From: Pilatotrama ljubarskyi
Taxonomy: Eukaryota; Basidiomycota; Agaricomycetes; Polyporales; Polyporaceae
DNA length: 64,000 nt
Direction of reading: 5' to 3'
Assembly: GCA_022385805.1 (NCBI GenBank)
Contig: MU277670.1
Coordinates: forward strand, 1,127,574 to 1,191,573
Part shown: piece after piece, positions 34,757-45,200 of the stretch
How the letters are laid out: each line of letters begins with the position of its first letter
How positions within the stretch are numbered: the first letter of the stretch is position 1
Position numbers and translations under genes: made by a program
The notes under the pieces: model-generated
The model's input: only the letters and a program-made list of their open reading frames with translations
What the model was told of the DNA's origin: nothing
Database searches by the model: none

Positions 34757-35306
34757 CAAGACACCGCTTTCACGACGGATCCGGAGGCGTTGATGCGCAC
34801 CTTCCGCACAAACGTCGTGGGCCCGGCGGTCCTCTCCCAGGTCTGCCTGCCATACCTCGAGAAGAGCGAAAGAAAGGTCATACTCAACGTCTCAAGCACT
34901 GGCGGGAGCATCGGAAGCGTCCACCTCATTGGGCCCACCTTCGCTTCCTACAGTATGAGCAAAACAGCGCTGAACATGCTCGTGGGTATCCTCAACCCTT
35001 TGCCGGCTGAGCGACAAGCCTAGCTAAAGGTCATTGGATGTTATTCATTCAGACCACAAAGCAGAAGATGGAGCGACCCGACCTGATCACGATCGTGATG
35101 TGCCCCGGCCGGGTCAAAACAGGTACGTCGCCGCCCATCGTGCGCGCACCCTTCTGAGAGCCTCACCTCGGCAAGACATGGGCGGCGAGAGTGCTCAGCT
35201 GGAACCAGAAGAGAGCATCGCTGGCATTCTGAAGGTCATCACGTCGGTGACGTCCGCCGACAGCGGGAAGTACTTCTGGTACAACGGAAAGGAGATTCCA
35301 TGGTGA
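34757..35306 (+). pseudogene. 5'-truncated SDR fragment (exons 3-5 only)
   Basis: It begins inside exon 3 (DTAFTTDPEALMRTFRTNV near 34760) and runs through YSMSKTALNML, exon 4 (KQKMERPDLITIVMCPGRVKT, where the usual GW is GR) and exon 5 (DMGGESAQLEPEESIAGILK, ending EIPW-stop). The cofactor-binding exons 1-2 are missing, so a functional enzyme is unlikely. The sequence is closest by eye to the intact paralogue at 36364-37342 (LEKS.RKVILN.SSTGGSI, ITSVT.ADSGKY). The break point lies within about 12 bp of the 5' end of the minus-strand pseudogene, so the two relics now form a head-to-head pair. Confidence 0.85.
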
Positions 35307-36363
35307 ATATACGGGCATCAATGGCGATACCAGGGGTGGGTTGCGGTGGTATGGTCACTACAAGCCTTATGTGTGCAAATTCATCCGTTCAGGACATTTC
35401 GCAGTTGACGAGCGGCGGCTGTGCGGTTCATGGTCTCCGAGTAGACCGGGTGCATCTTCAACCTTTCTTTTCGACGCTCAGGCTAAGCGCCTCGTCACAG
35501 CTCTACTTCCTCATCAGCCAACACTGCCATCTTCATCGCGGCCTTCTCTGGCAGAAGAGGTAGTTCTCTGCTTCTCAGGAAGACCTAGCTTTGCAGGAGT
35601 CAATCTACGCCGTCATACAAGCAAGGATTCTCGTGGTGGGGTGACGTAAATACAAGCGCCCTCCCGTGTGTCGCAGCGGTACACCTCACAGACCTCGAGA
35701 TGACCAATCGTTGACCAAGATCGTTTCCCTCTAGGTCGTGAGTCGACGGATTTAGCGTGCAGCGTCTCGGAAGGAGTGCCGACGGCGTTTGTGTAATGTC
35801 TTACGAGTCCGCAGCCAAGCGCGGGACCCTCACCCTCTGCGCATCGACTGCGTCTACAATAGAGCGAACTTTCATGCGGTTCATACGGTCCGGCGTAATT
35901 TTCGGTCCTATCTGTCGGTACTTGCACCCTCCAGCGTAAAAGCCCTTCAGCGTAAAAGGCCGGCATTCGTGACAGTCTAGTTGGGATACAGCAATGACAT
36001 CCACTTCGTCCCACGAGAAGAGAGCTTGAAGGCGCAACCCACATGTTTCCTCCTAATTCTAGGCTATGTTGTATGTAAGCACCTCTCTCTCTCGCCGTTC
36101 TATGTTCTCACCCTCGTTTGAAGGAACCACTCGCTTGACGGTCTAGACACGCGTTCGCTCTCACGAGCCCGTAGAGGATGACGACACATGCGCGCCGCAC
36201 TGAGTCAGGATTCCTACTGCTATGTCCGGTCGGAATTTCTCTGCGCCTTCACCAAGGTTCGGTCCACTGACGCTGTCGCGTGGCTTCCGTATAAGAGAGA
36301 GCTCTGGCATTCGATATGTGAGGTCGTCAAGTTCAAGATTACCTACCGTCTAGTCTGACATCC
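35307..36363. other. Intergenic region with the promoter of SDR paralogue 2
   Basis: No gene seen. Short frames at 35613-36044 (minus) and elsewhere lack domains. A TATAAGAG element at 36290-36297 serves the next SDR gene. Confidence 0.45.
36290..36297 (+). promoter_or_regulatory. TATA box of SDR paralogue 2
   Basis: TATAAGAG 74 bp upstream of the ATG at 36364. The same octamer lies 72 bp before the SDR at 46667. Confidence 0.65.
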
Positions 36364-37342
36364 ATGTCGTCCACAGCACGCCCCACCACTTGGCTCGTGA
36401 CCGGGTGAGCATCGTTCCCAAGAGGCAAATCTCTTGTGGTTCCTGCTTACCTATGTGCACAGAGCGTCCCGAGGGATCGGGCTCGAGCTCGTCAGACAGC
36501 TTCTCGAATCTCCCAACAACCTCGTCGTCGGTGCCTGCCGCACCCCGGAGAAAGCGACCGCCTTGAACAACCTCAAGTCGAGTGCAAAGGGCACTCTGCA
36601 TGTCGTTCAACTTGATGTGAGCGACTTCGACAACGTCCGGGCATCCTCCAAGCAGCTCGAGCCTATCCTCGGCGAGATCGGTCTTGACTACCTGATCAAC
36701 AATGCGGCAATCGTGAGTACTGCACTTCCGTTGCATCAGCGTAGTCGGCACTGACATGTTCACTACTCCGTGAATGGTCATACAGGCCATACAAGACACA
36801 GCGTTCACCCTCGACCCCGACGAGCTGCTGCGCCTCATGCGCACGAACGTCGCCGGCCCCGCGCTCTTCTCTCAGATCTGCCTGCCTTTCCTCGAGAAGA
36901 GCAAGAGGAAGGTGATCCTCAACATCTCCAGCACTGGGGGTAGCATTGCGAGCGTCGACCGCGTCGGCGCCCGGGTCGCGTCGTATGCAATAAGCAAGGC
37001 CGCGTTGAATATGCTCGTACGTACCTCCTCCCACATCTCGTTGGCTCTATGGATACTGACTTCTGCCACCCACCTCCCCAGACGTACAAGCAGAAGGTAG
37101 AACGTCCCGACCTAATCGCGATCACCTTGTGCCCGGGCTGGGTAAAGACAGGTAAGCGGTATTCCAACGATGTGGAGTGCCTTTCCGTTCCTGATGCCTG
37201 TCTATCCTCAGATATGGGCGGTAAGGAGGCGATGCTGGAGCCCAAAGACAGCATCGCTGGCATTCTGAAGGTGATCACGTCGGTGACGCCAGCGGATAGC
37301 GGGAAGTACCTCCGACACAACGGGGAGGAGATCCCTTGGTAG
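36364..37342 (+). CDS. Short-chain dehydrogenase/reductase (SDR), paralogue 2
   Basis: Five exons: 36364-36404, 36463-36712, 36786-37016, 37082-37151 and 37212-37342, giving 240 aa with all splice phases consistent. Key residues are present: TGASRGIG (intron 1 falls in the Gly codon), ACRTPEKA, LDVSDFDN, NNAAI, ISSTGGS, YAISK (Y-x3-K catalytic pair), CPGWVKT and the terminal EEIPW. It is a cytosolic NAD(P)-dependent reductase of the C-factor/sniffer-like branch with unknown substrate. It sits between broken copies on both sides and appears to be the intact member of a locally rearranging family. A TATAAGAG box lies 74 bp upstream. Confidence 0.94.
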
Positions 37343-37916
37343 ATGCTCATCCATGTTTTCCTGTTGCTACTCGTAGAGGCCTCGCACCAATGATGAACCA
37401 GCGACGAAGCGTCCCAGCTAGAAGGCCGGCCTGTATAAACGACAGTTCTCGGGAGATCGTGCAAGCTACACGTCGGGGCCTTTCAGGGACGAACGGACCC
37501 GAAGCCCGAGCATAGTCACATAATTCAGAGGTCTGCACAGGTTATGTACAGTCTGTTCTGGTGCATTACACTATAAGGATGTAAGCCTTCGCACTCGACA
37601 GTCTCAGCCCCGGGGAGGTATGATGATCAGTATTGCCCTCGCTCGAGTCCGGTTACCGATGGGCTAAGTGCTGGCACAGAGAGCCTGGCAGCAAGACGCA
37701 GCCAGTGTCACACAGGATGAATGCTTGTCTTCGGCGATGCGGCTCGTAGTGCTGTTGCCGTCTCGTTATCCCTGAGCAGAGTACTCTGGTGAACAAGGCG
37801 TACAGATATCAGAAGGTAACAGCCATCCGGTGCAACTCCGCGGCCGAAATGTGGAGCTCGCCTGATTGTTGTTCGAGTTCCGGAACAGAAACCCCGCGTT
37901 AGGGCCCGCGGCAGCA
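37343..37916. other. Intergenic region, no gene seen
   Basis: Separates the intact SDR from an orphan TATA box and an antisense SDR fragment. No domain or repeat was recognised. Confidence 0.4.
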
Positions 37917-37970
37917 TATAAAGGCCCACGGCGAGTCAACGGGGCAGCACGTCCACAGCCTCACAAAATG
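37917..37970 (+). promoter_or_regulatory. Orphan TATA box and ATG
   Basis: TATAAAGG at 37917-37924 is followed 51 bp later by ATGTCTAGC at 37968, a promoter-plus-start layout like that of the nearby SDR genes. No SDR coding sequence follows on this strand. Within 80 bp the sequence becomes the antisense strand of the SDR fragment at 38046-38382. It is probably the promoter left from a lost paralogue. Confidence 0.4.
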
Positions 37971-38045
37971 TCTAGCTGCATATTCAGCGCATGCGCATAT
38001 GTGAGCGGTCACGGCGACGGTACTGTGTCTCGGAGAAGCACTCAC

Positions 38046-38382
38046 GATCGCCGCATTGTTGATGAGGTAGTCAAGGCCTATCTCGCCAAGGATAGGGTCG
38101 AGAATTCTCGGATGTCGTCGAAGTCACTGGTATCTAGTCGCGCAACGTGCAGGGTACCCTTAGCGCTGGACTGCAGACCCTTCAGCGCAACCGCCTTCTC
38201 TGGGTTGCGGCAGGCAGCCACCACGAGGTTGTTTGGGGTTTGGAGAAGCTGCCTAACGAGTTCAAGGCCGATGCCGCGAGATGTCCTAGATGGCGAGGTA
38301 AGTGGCCGTTGCACAACTAGAGATCAGCGCAATGAACTCACCCTGTGATGAGCCAAGTCGTGGGGCGATGCGGAGTAGCCAT
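38046..38382 (-). pseudogene. 3'-truncated SDR fragment (exons 1-2 only, 10-nt deletion)
   Basis: Exon 1 (38342-38382, 41 nt, ending TTWLITG) and exon 2 (38046-38285) align with paralogue 2: TSRGIGLELVRQLLQTPNNL, ACRNPEKA, AKGTLHV, then LDYLINNAAI. Exon 2 is 240 nt instead of the family's 250 because 10 nt are missing near 38100, which shifts the frame before LDYLINNAAI. After the exon 2 donor and an intron-like stretch ending in TGCAG no exon 3 homology follows, so the catalytic half is absent. It still has a TATA-like ATATAAG about 70 bp upstream of the ATG (38450-38456). The fragment is non-functional as an enzyme. Confidence 0.85.
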
Positions 38383-39766
38383 GCTGTCGAGGCGGAGAGG
38401 GCGACGAGGCGTGAATGTAGCTGCAGCCGCTGGGAGTTCCGTGAGTGCACTTATATTCGAAGCGAGCGTAAGGTTTCTCGGCACGTACCCGGCGAGAAAG
38501 GCGAGCGTAGTCACGATAACGCAGGCGTCGATTCGTCATCTATGACTGGAGGTGCCGGCATGAGTGCGAGAATATGGCGGTCGTAATGCTAAGCATGAGC
38601 CACCGGATGTAATGGTCCTAGACGGAGAGGCCTTGGAGCCACGATGCTGACATATAGCTTGAGTTTATATCCAAGATAAGAAAGAAGAATGCGTACTGCC
38701 TCTGAATGTTCTCATGGCACGAGGCCATGGTAGGCGACGTTGGTGAGCTATTTCTTGGCCGGACTGCAGGAACAGAGATCGTTATCGAGTGCAGGAGGGT
38801 TGGGCCGCCTGGCGTGAATGGGCGGTGGCCATGGCTGACATGGAACTGCATATTCGATAGCTGGTACTTGAGGAAGAGAAAGCAGAATCTGGATGAGTTC
38901 TCCGTACAGTATCAATTCTCATCCACGGCCGCGGGTCGTCTCGAACTTGAACGACAAGGGACGAAGGTTCCAAATCCGCAGACGTAACTCTGAAGACTGA
39001 AAGCCTTCCGTAACCGCCTCAGGATACACGAACGTGACGTGGCCAGCGTGGCGGACTTGTGTCGACGCGAGGAAGCAAAGGCATACCTTGAGATCCTTGA
39101 GTACAGTGGCTGCCAGGATGATTTCTAGTGGAGAGGGACGTGAGTGCGTTCCGGGTCACATGTACGCACGCTAACCACGAGAAAGCCTGTGGTTAGCGTC
39201 ATGATGTTCTTGAAGCGGAACGACACTCAAAGACTCACTCCAACGAAGTTGCGTAGATTGCGGTGATGAGAGCAAGTACGTTGGGAGAGGACCGTGACTC
39301 GGGTAAGTAGGCGCCCGCTCAGCTGTCGACGACCTGATACACAACGCCGACGGACTCGTCTTGAGCCAGACTGCTCCTTGACTGGCATCTCGAACTCGAA
39401 TCATGCGAACGACACTCGCCGCCCGCCGGCATCGTTGATCCCCTCGCACCCGCCACCGCGCGATGCAGTCCGCTCTGTGGCATATTCCGAATACGAACGC
39501 CTTAGGGTGCCTCGCAACCTCCATCTAAGTAAAGTGGCCCAATCCATCCTGTGGGAGTGGCTCTATATCCTGGATGTCAGATGTTGTCGTGACTCAGTGT
39601 GGTACTGTACTTGTCAGCCTGCAGCTCCTGGTGTTTTGACTGCAAGGACTCCAGTCCGCGAGACGGTGTCTGCCTGACGTGACCATAATACAGGTATCTT
39701 CATACTCGTGCATGTCTCTCCCGATAAATACGGGCGAAGGTCGTCCGCCCCGCTCCGATCTTCATC
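38383..39766. other. Intergenic region, no gene seen
   Basis: About 1.4 kb. A minus-strand frame at 38618-38851 and one at 38782-38973 were considered, but neither has a domain or splice support. A GACCATAATACAG/GTATC sequence at about 39678-39695 resembles one before the second membrane-protein gene (near 41115-41130), and could be a 5' exon border of the following gene. Confidence 0.4.
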
Positions 39767-40536
39767 ATGCCTCCACCCCATCCTCCCCCCCAATGTGCAG
39801 CGGCCTCCTCGGTTCCATCTGTGCCTACTGCCACCGTGCGACGCAGAAACTCTCAGGATGAGCCACTTATCCTGACCCTTGTACTTACCATCACCGAACC
39901 GTCGGTTCCAGACCCGACCCTCGTCTCGCCGGCGCCCATGATGTCGGAGCTCTCCCGCGAGGTCCTCCCAACTCCTACATCTCCGTCGCCCACAGACGAC
40001 TGCCCAATGGCGGAGGTCTCCGTCGTGACAGCAGCCGCACCGGGCGAGAACTCCTCCACCCTTGCCCTCAAGTCTGGGCTCATTGCAGGCGCCTGCGTCG
40101 CGGTGCTCGGCGCGTTGATCTTCGGAGGCATTATATTCGTGCTCCGAAGGCAGCATCGGGTCCGCACGAGGGCTCTGAGATCTCTGCAGAAAGACGGTGA
40201 GTATTCCTAGGGCTCCCCTCCCGCTATGCGTTACTCACGCGGGTCACACTGGCAGAAGACCATATCAGTCCAAGCTCGAGCTCCCCCTACATCACTCCAT
40301 ATAACTATCTCAGTCCCAGCACAGATAGCCTGCCTGAGCGCAAGATTCCTTCCTCGTGGCTATTCTACGCTGACTCTCGGCCGCCGACGTACTGCATCGA
40401 TGATCCGAGTCCGCCCGTGCCTCCCTGCCCGGCAGCACCCAAACGCACCTCTACTCTGTCCCAAAATTTCCCGAGGCCTCGCCCAGCTCCGTTGAATCTC
40501 ACCGCCGAGTTTCCCCGGGGGGAGACCTGGTTTTGA
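39767..40536 (+). CDS. Single-pass membrane protein, tandem copy A
   Basis: Exons 39767-40196 and 40256-40536 (59-bp intron, GTGAGT..GGCAG) give 236 aa. Residues about 1-100 are Pro/Ser/Thr-rich and probably extracellular. One hydrophobic helix (SGLIAGACVAVLGALIFGGI, about residues 103-125) is followed at once by RRQHRVRTRA, so the C-terminal half should be cytoplasmic. That tail is Pro/Ser/Tyr-rich (SSPYITPYNYLSP, DSRPPTYCIDD) and ends in TWF. This layout is common in agaricomycetes among proteins of unknown role, sometimes compared with cell-wall sensors. No signal peptide is visible, and an upstream exon could be missing. A second gene of the same design follows on the same strand. Confidence 0.75.
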
Positions 40537-41254
40537 GCCCGATCCAAGTATCGGCGTCGAGCCTCATCCATCCATCACGCGTACACCGGGATCATATTGT
40601 CGCTGCTGCCCCTGCCCTGCTATACTCTGTGAGTCTCGCTCTTGTAATCTGTGACATACGCTCACCATGATCTAGACACGTAGGAGCCTGTTAGGAGGAC
40701 CCTAGGAGCGCACCTGTCTTTCCAGCCGGTGCAGAAACTTCGAAATCGCCATCACGTGTATACTACCAGGGATACCTTTTGCGCCCTCAGCGGCGGGACA
40801 TTTCTTCACTTCAATCGCAGCGAATGCATCACCCGCTCACGAGTGCCTGTATTAGTCGTCTGACAGCGAAGCTGCTTTCTGGTACAGTAAGCCACAATTT
40901 TGACCGGTTTGCAACCGCAGATGCGGAGTGAGTCCGATGTCGTATCCTGATATCTCCTGATCCCTCAGTAAGAGCCCCGGGCCCTCGAGATTGTGGTCAA
41001 CTGTGCTGGAGAGCGGTATCGGAAGGTCTTGTACTACACGGACGCATTTTGTGTGCTTCTACCACGCCGCTGGCCGTGACCAGATATCCGACTGTCGCCC
41101 GGCATGCTAGCTCAGTCAAGATACAGGTATGTTCCCGTCACACTCCGCATGCATCGTGCTATCCAGCTGCAAATACATGCAGCTGGGGCATTAGACTCCT
41201 TTCTCTATATTAAAGACGAGCAGGAGACGTTCACCTACAATCATTTCCCTCAGG
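40537..41254. other. Intergenic region between the two membrane-protein genes
   Basis: About 0.7 kb with no convincing frame. A GTCAAGATACAG/GTATG sequence near 41115-41130 matches the upstream region of copy A and may mark an unannotated 5' exon of copy B. Confidence 0.4.
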
Positions 41255-41999
41255 ATGATTCTCTCCATCGCTGCGGCCACTGCGACGATGATGCCTATGG
41301 CGAACGTCACCACTGCTTGCTCGCATCTTCTGACACACACGACTGGCGGAGGTGTAGTCGTACCGCTCTCCAGCGCGGTCACGACCATGTCAGCGGCCGT
41401 AGTGGTCAATGGTCATCCTTCTGTCATGGCTGACGCACCGCGGAAGTCTGCTTTGAGCGACCCGGATGTCGAAGAGGCATCTTCAATCGCCAACGTCGCT
41501 TCTGCCGTCCGCGTGACGGGGACGGTGACGGCGCTGGTCGCGATCGGCATAGTCATCTATTGCGTGCTGCGCAGGAACCGCCGCAGACAAGCCGAGAGGG
41601 CGCAGCGGCGGACCGACTCCAAGAAGAGGCAGCAGGAACGCGACGCGGGTGAGTATTCCGAGAATATTCAGTCGGCGGGGTGCTAATAACCTGTTGCTCG
41701 CAGTCCTCTTGGAGGTCCTTACGACGTCGACCTCAGTCACTGCAACCAATGGCCAACAGGGTCCTGATGCAGGAGACGTCGAAGCTGGGCGGCAGACGCA
41801 GCGGCTGGGTCTGGTCGGACCCGAGACACAACTGGGGCCGAACCGGCGGCCGCCTTCGTACTGCAGCGTCGACTTTCCTTCACGCGTGGCTACCAATCAG
41901 AGGCGGACATCCATGCATGTGGAACGGTACGAATGTGCGCCGGTGAATTTGCAAGGGGAGTTCGTGCAGCAAGCCTCGTCGTGCGGAGGATACCTCTAG
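41255..41999 (+). CDS. Single-pass membrane protein, tandem copy B
   Basis: Exons 41255-41648 and 41704-41999 (55-bp intron with the same GTGAGTATTCC start as copy A) give 229 aa. A Thr/Val/Ser-rich N-terminal half precedes one hydrophobic helix (VRVTGTVTALVAIGIVIYCV, about residues 86-105). A strongly basic stop-transfer follows (RRNRRRQAERAQRR). The tail contains RRPPSYCSVD, matching SRPPTYCIDD of copy A at the same relative place, which supports common origin despite low overall similarity. The N-terminus (MILSIAAATATMM) could serve as a weak signal sequence. Function unknown. Confidence 0.7.
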
Positions 42000-42763
42000 A
42001 AGGCCCGTCGTCGCGATCGCGGACTCGGAGACTTCTTGGCCTTGACGGTACGTCTAGTCGCTGCTATCGCTGTCCAAAAGTGCAAACGACGATTGCAGCG
42101 TATTTGTTTCGTGTCCTGAGCCTAGTCGATACTAAGGAGCTGCGATTCTGGGTTTTTGTCGTCGTGATTGGGCAACTTCATGGACACGATGGGTACTGTC
42201 AGGGTGCAGCTTCGAGCGGCAAAGCCAACTTCGGACATCGTACCTGCATATGTAGAAGTGGTCAGCGAGGAACGAGGAGTTTACGCATGTAACATCTCCG
42301 CCCACGTCTACGGAAGTGGCAATGGGTTGATGACTTATGCACAACAATCCAGTTCCAGGCCCAATAGAGCGCAGAAAGCGACAAGAACGGATAGTGCGAA
42401 TGGAACATCCGACTCGAACAGTCAGCCAGGCCGCTTCAACGCTGCTTAACTCGAGCGCCACGGCGTTCTGCGGTGCCGTACTTGGTCACCTGAGAGTTCA
42501 CTTCAGCATCAGCTACCGTGAGGCAACATGAGCCTCACCGTCGATTCTCAAACTCGGAGAACTAGGGCAGCAGTCAATCAGGTAAACTCGCTCGATATGG
42601 GCAAAGTTCACACCGGCACATTCTGAAGCTCGCGCTCAAGATTGGAGTCATGCCAATACCGCTGTGACTTGAGCAGCGCCCCCAAAATGCCAAAACACTG
42701 CTCGCTCGCAATGAGGATGAAGTACTGTGATAGGCGTTCATGAGATCCCGTCTCACCTCCCTC
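42000..42763. other. Intergenic region, no gene seen
   Basis: Between the membrane-protein gene and the stop of the next SDR. A 93-residue frame at 42168-42449 has no recognisable feature and was not called. Confidence 0.4.
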
Positions 42764-43741
42764 TTACCAGGGAATCTCCTCCCCGTTGTGGCGCAAAAAG
42801 CGACCATTGTCAGCGGCCGTGAGACTGGTGACGATCTTCAGTATATGTGCGACGCTCTCGTCTGGCTCCATCTCGTAGCCCCCATCGCCGCCCATGTCTG
42901 CGAAGCGCCAAGTGGTCGGCATGAGCAAGGCCAGGATCATGGTGCAGACTTCGAGCGTGGACGCACCTGTATGCACCCAGCCGGGGCACATGCACACCGA
43001 GATGATGTCCGGGCGAACTTTCTTCTGTTTGTAGGTCTGGCCGCCCGGCATGCGTCGTCAGTGAGGGTATGGCAGCTCCTCTCACAGATATCTGGTACAT
43101 ACGAGCATGTTGAGCGCTGCCTTGCTCATAGAGTACGAGAGAAGGCCGTCTCCGAAGTCGGAGCCCACGCTACCATAGGTACTCGAGATGTTGAGGATGA
43201 TTTTCTTGCGGCCCCTCTCGAGCAGGGGCAAGTACGCCTGGGAAACCAGCGCTGGCCCGACAGCGTTAGTACGGAACGTGCCTATGAGGACATCCGCATC
43301 GAGCGCGAAAGCCTTGTCGCGCTCTCCAATCTGTCGGCGTCCCGGTAACTTATTGAGCAATCGCGGGTGAGGCGGAGGCAGCAAAGAGGACTTACGATGC
43401 CGGCGTTGTTGATGATGTAGTCGAGCCCTAGGTCGCCCACGAGCAACGTGACCGCCTCTGCAGATGCGGTGATGGAAGCGGGGCTGTCGACGTCCATCTG
43501 GACGACGTGTAAAGTTCCTGCGGCCTCTCGTCGAGAGGATTCCAGTACGCTGGCTTTGGAGGGGTCTCGGCATGCAGCAACAACGACATTCGCTGGGGAC
43601 GATATGAGCTGCCTTGTGAGTTCGAGGCCGATTCCGCGAGAGGCGCTAGAGGAGGGAATCGAGGTGAGCAGGCGGTTGCGCGTCGAGGTGGAGCAGTGCA
43701 TACCCGGTGATAAGCCAGCTCGTACGAATATCAGAGGGCAT
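42764..43741 (-). CDS. Short-chain dehydrogenase/reductase (SDR), paralogue 3
   Basis: Five exons: 43704-43741, 43396-43645, 43103-43330, 42967-43036 and 42764-42897, giving 239 aa. The cofactor site is TGASRGIG, followed by ACRDPSKA, MDVDSPASI and NNAGI. The catalytic region ISSTYGS..LLSYSMSK carries Tyr and Lys in Y-x3-K spacing. CPGWVHT and a terminal EEIPW complete the fold. Exon 5 is one codon longer than in its relatives (DMGGDGG). A TATATAAG element lies about 90 bp upstream (43825-43832 on the opposite strand). No disabling change was seen, so the gene is presumed active. Confidence 0.93.
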
Positions 43742-44249
43742 GCTAAGTAATGAGGACGATGTAGAGCTCCTGTAGGACAGTGACTAGAGCCAGAGAGCAG
43801 GTTCATTCGACGTGGTGTGGCCTTCTTATATACGCCCGGGCTTCGGCAGGTTGTGCTTGTTCCCTGCCACCGAGATCCCCTACCGGCGTCCGGTGCGACA
43901 CAGACCTGAATGCACTTTTTGAAGAATCTCCGACGGGTGTCGCACCGCTCCACTGATGTAAAGCAGGCACAAAGCATCATCTGTGCCTCAAGACGCAGCA
44001 AAACCGAGCCCAGGAACCTGAATGCACCCAGTGGTCCGGGGACCTCGGAAGAGAATCAGGGACGGAGATGGAGAAACCATAAACTTACCTGTCTCGACGC
44101 ACCAGATTCGCACTTTTTAGGAGCTGGATTGCCACGTCTGTATTGCGTTGGAAGTGTGCAAGTCGAACCAGAGATCAGCAGTCGAAGCTGCAGAAATCTA
44201 CCCATACAGGTAGAACCACGCGAGGCGAGGACAGGCACAAGGTCCGGAG
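43742..44249. other. Intergenic region with promoter of SDR paralogue 3
   Basis: Contains the minus-strand TATATAAG at 43825-43832. Otherwise nothing recognised. Confidence 0.45.
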
Positions 44250-45200
44250 TCACCAAGGCACCGTCTCACCCTTGAAGTTGAAGAACTTCCCGGAATCCTC
44301 AGGCGTGAGAGCGTCGATTGTCTTCAATACCCCTGCAACTCCGGTGGAGACGTCATATAGCGCCTCTGGGCCTCCCATATCTATCCGACAGTACCGTCGT
44401 CAGTTCGGGGTTTGGTCCTTGATTGACCGCTTAGCGCACCGGTCTTGAGCCATCCAGGACACATGGAGATGAAGACTATGTCGGGACGCTCTTTATGCTG
44501 CTTGTACGTCTCAAGGATACCCTCAGAACAACGCATTGAGCGCCTGGATGACCTGTCACATACCAGCATATTGAGAGCGGCCTTGGAGATCGAATAGGAC
44601 GTCACTCTGGTGCCGAACTGATCCACCGAGTTAAGGCTGCCTAGGGTACTAGACACGTTGACAACGGTCTTCTTGGTGCTCTTCTCCACAAAGGGGAGAT
44701 AGATCTGCGTGATGTAGGCCGGAGCGATGACGTTCGTCTCGAATATCTGTTGCATGAGGTGCGGGCGTATGGCTGAAGGCGGATCCAAGTCGGGTGAGAT
44801 CTGAAGCGATTGCGATATCATCAGCGGGTTCACGAGTACGGAAACGATGTGCTAGTCGCAGACTCACTATCCCAGCATTGTTGATCAAGTAGTCTATACC
44901 CCGCTCTCCAAGGATTGCGGCTACCTCCTTGGCAGAATCGCGGACAGACTGACGGTCGGTGATATCGAGAGTGAGAACGTGGACTCTTCCCTCAGATTGC
45001 GCGAGAGCGTTCAGTGCGGCAGCCTGAGAAGGGTTCCGGCAGGCAGCAAGGACAGTGTTAGATGGTGACTGCAGGAGCTGCTTGGTGAGCTCGAGACCGA
45101 TGCCCCGGTTGGCACTGTTAGGGCTGTGAGCGACATCGACGAGTAGTTTGGAAATTACTAACCCGGTGATGAACCATACGTAGTTGGTAGAAGCTGCCAT
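44250..45200 (-). CDS. Short-chain dehydrogenase/reductase (SDR), paralogue 4
   Basis: Five exons with borders at 45163-45200, 44868-45114, 44564-44800, a 70-nt exon 4 near 44438-44507 and 44250-44380, giving 240 aa. The cofactor motif is TGANRGIG, then ACRNPSQA, LDITDRQS and NNAGI; the catalytic part is VSSTLGS..TSYSISK; then CPGWLKT and DMGGPEAL, ending VPW. It is the most divergent intact member: exon 2 is 247 nt (one codon shorter) and exon 3 is 237 nt. Introns start with GTTAGT, GTGAGT, GTATGT and GTGCGC, all acceptable. Substrate unknown. Confidence 0.92.
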
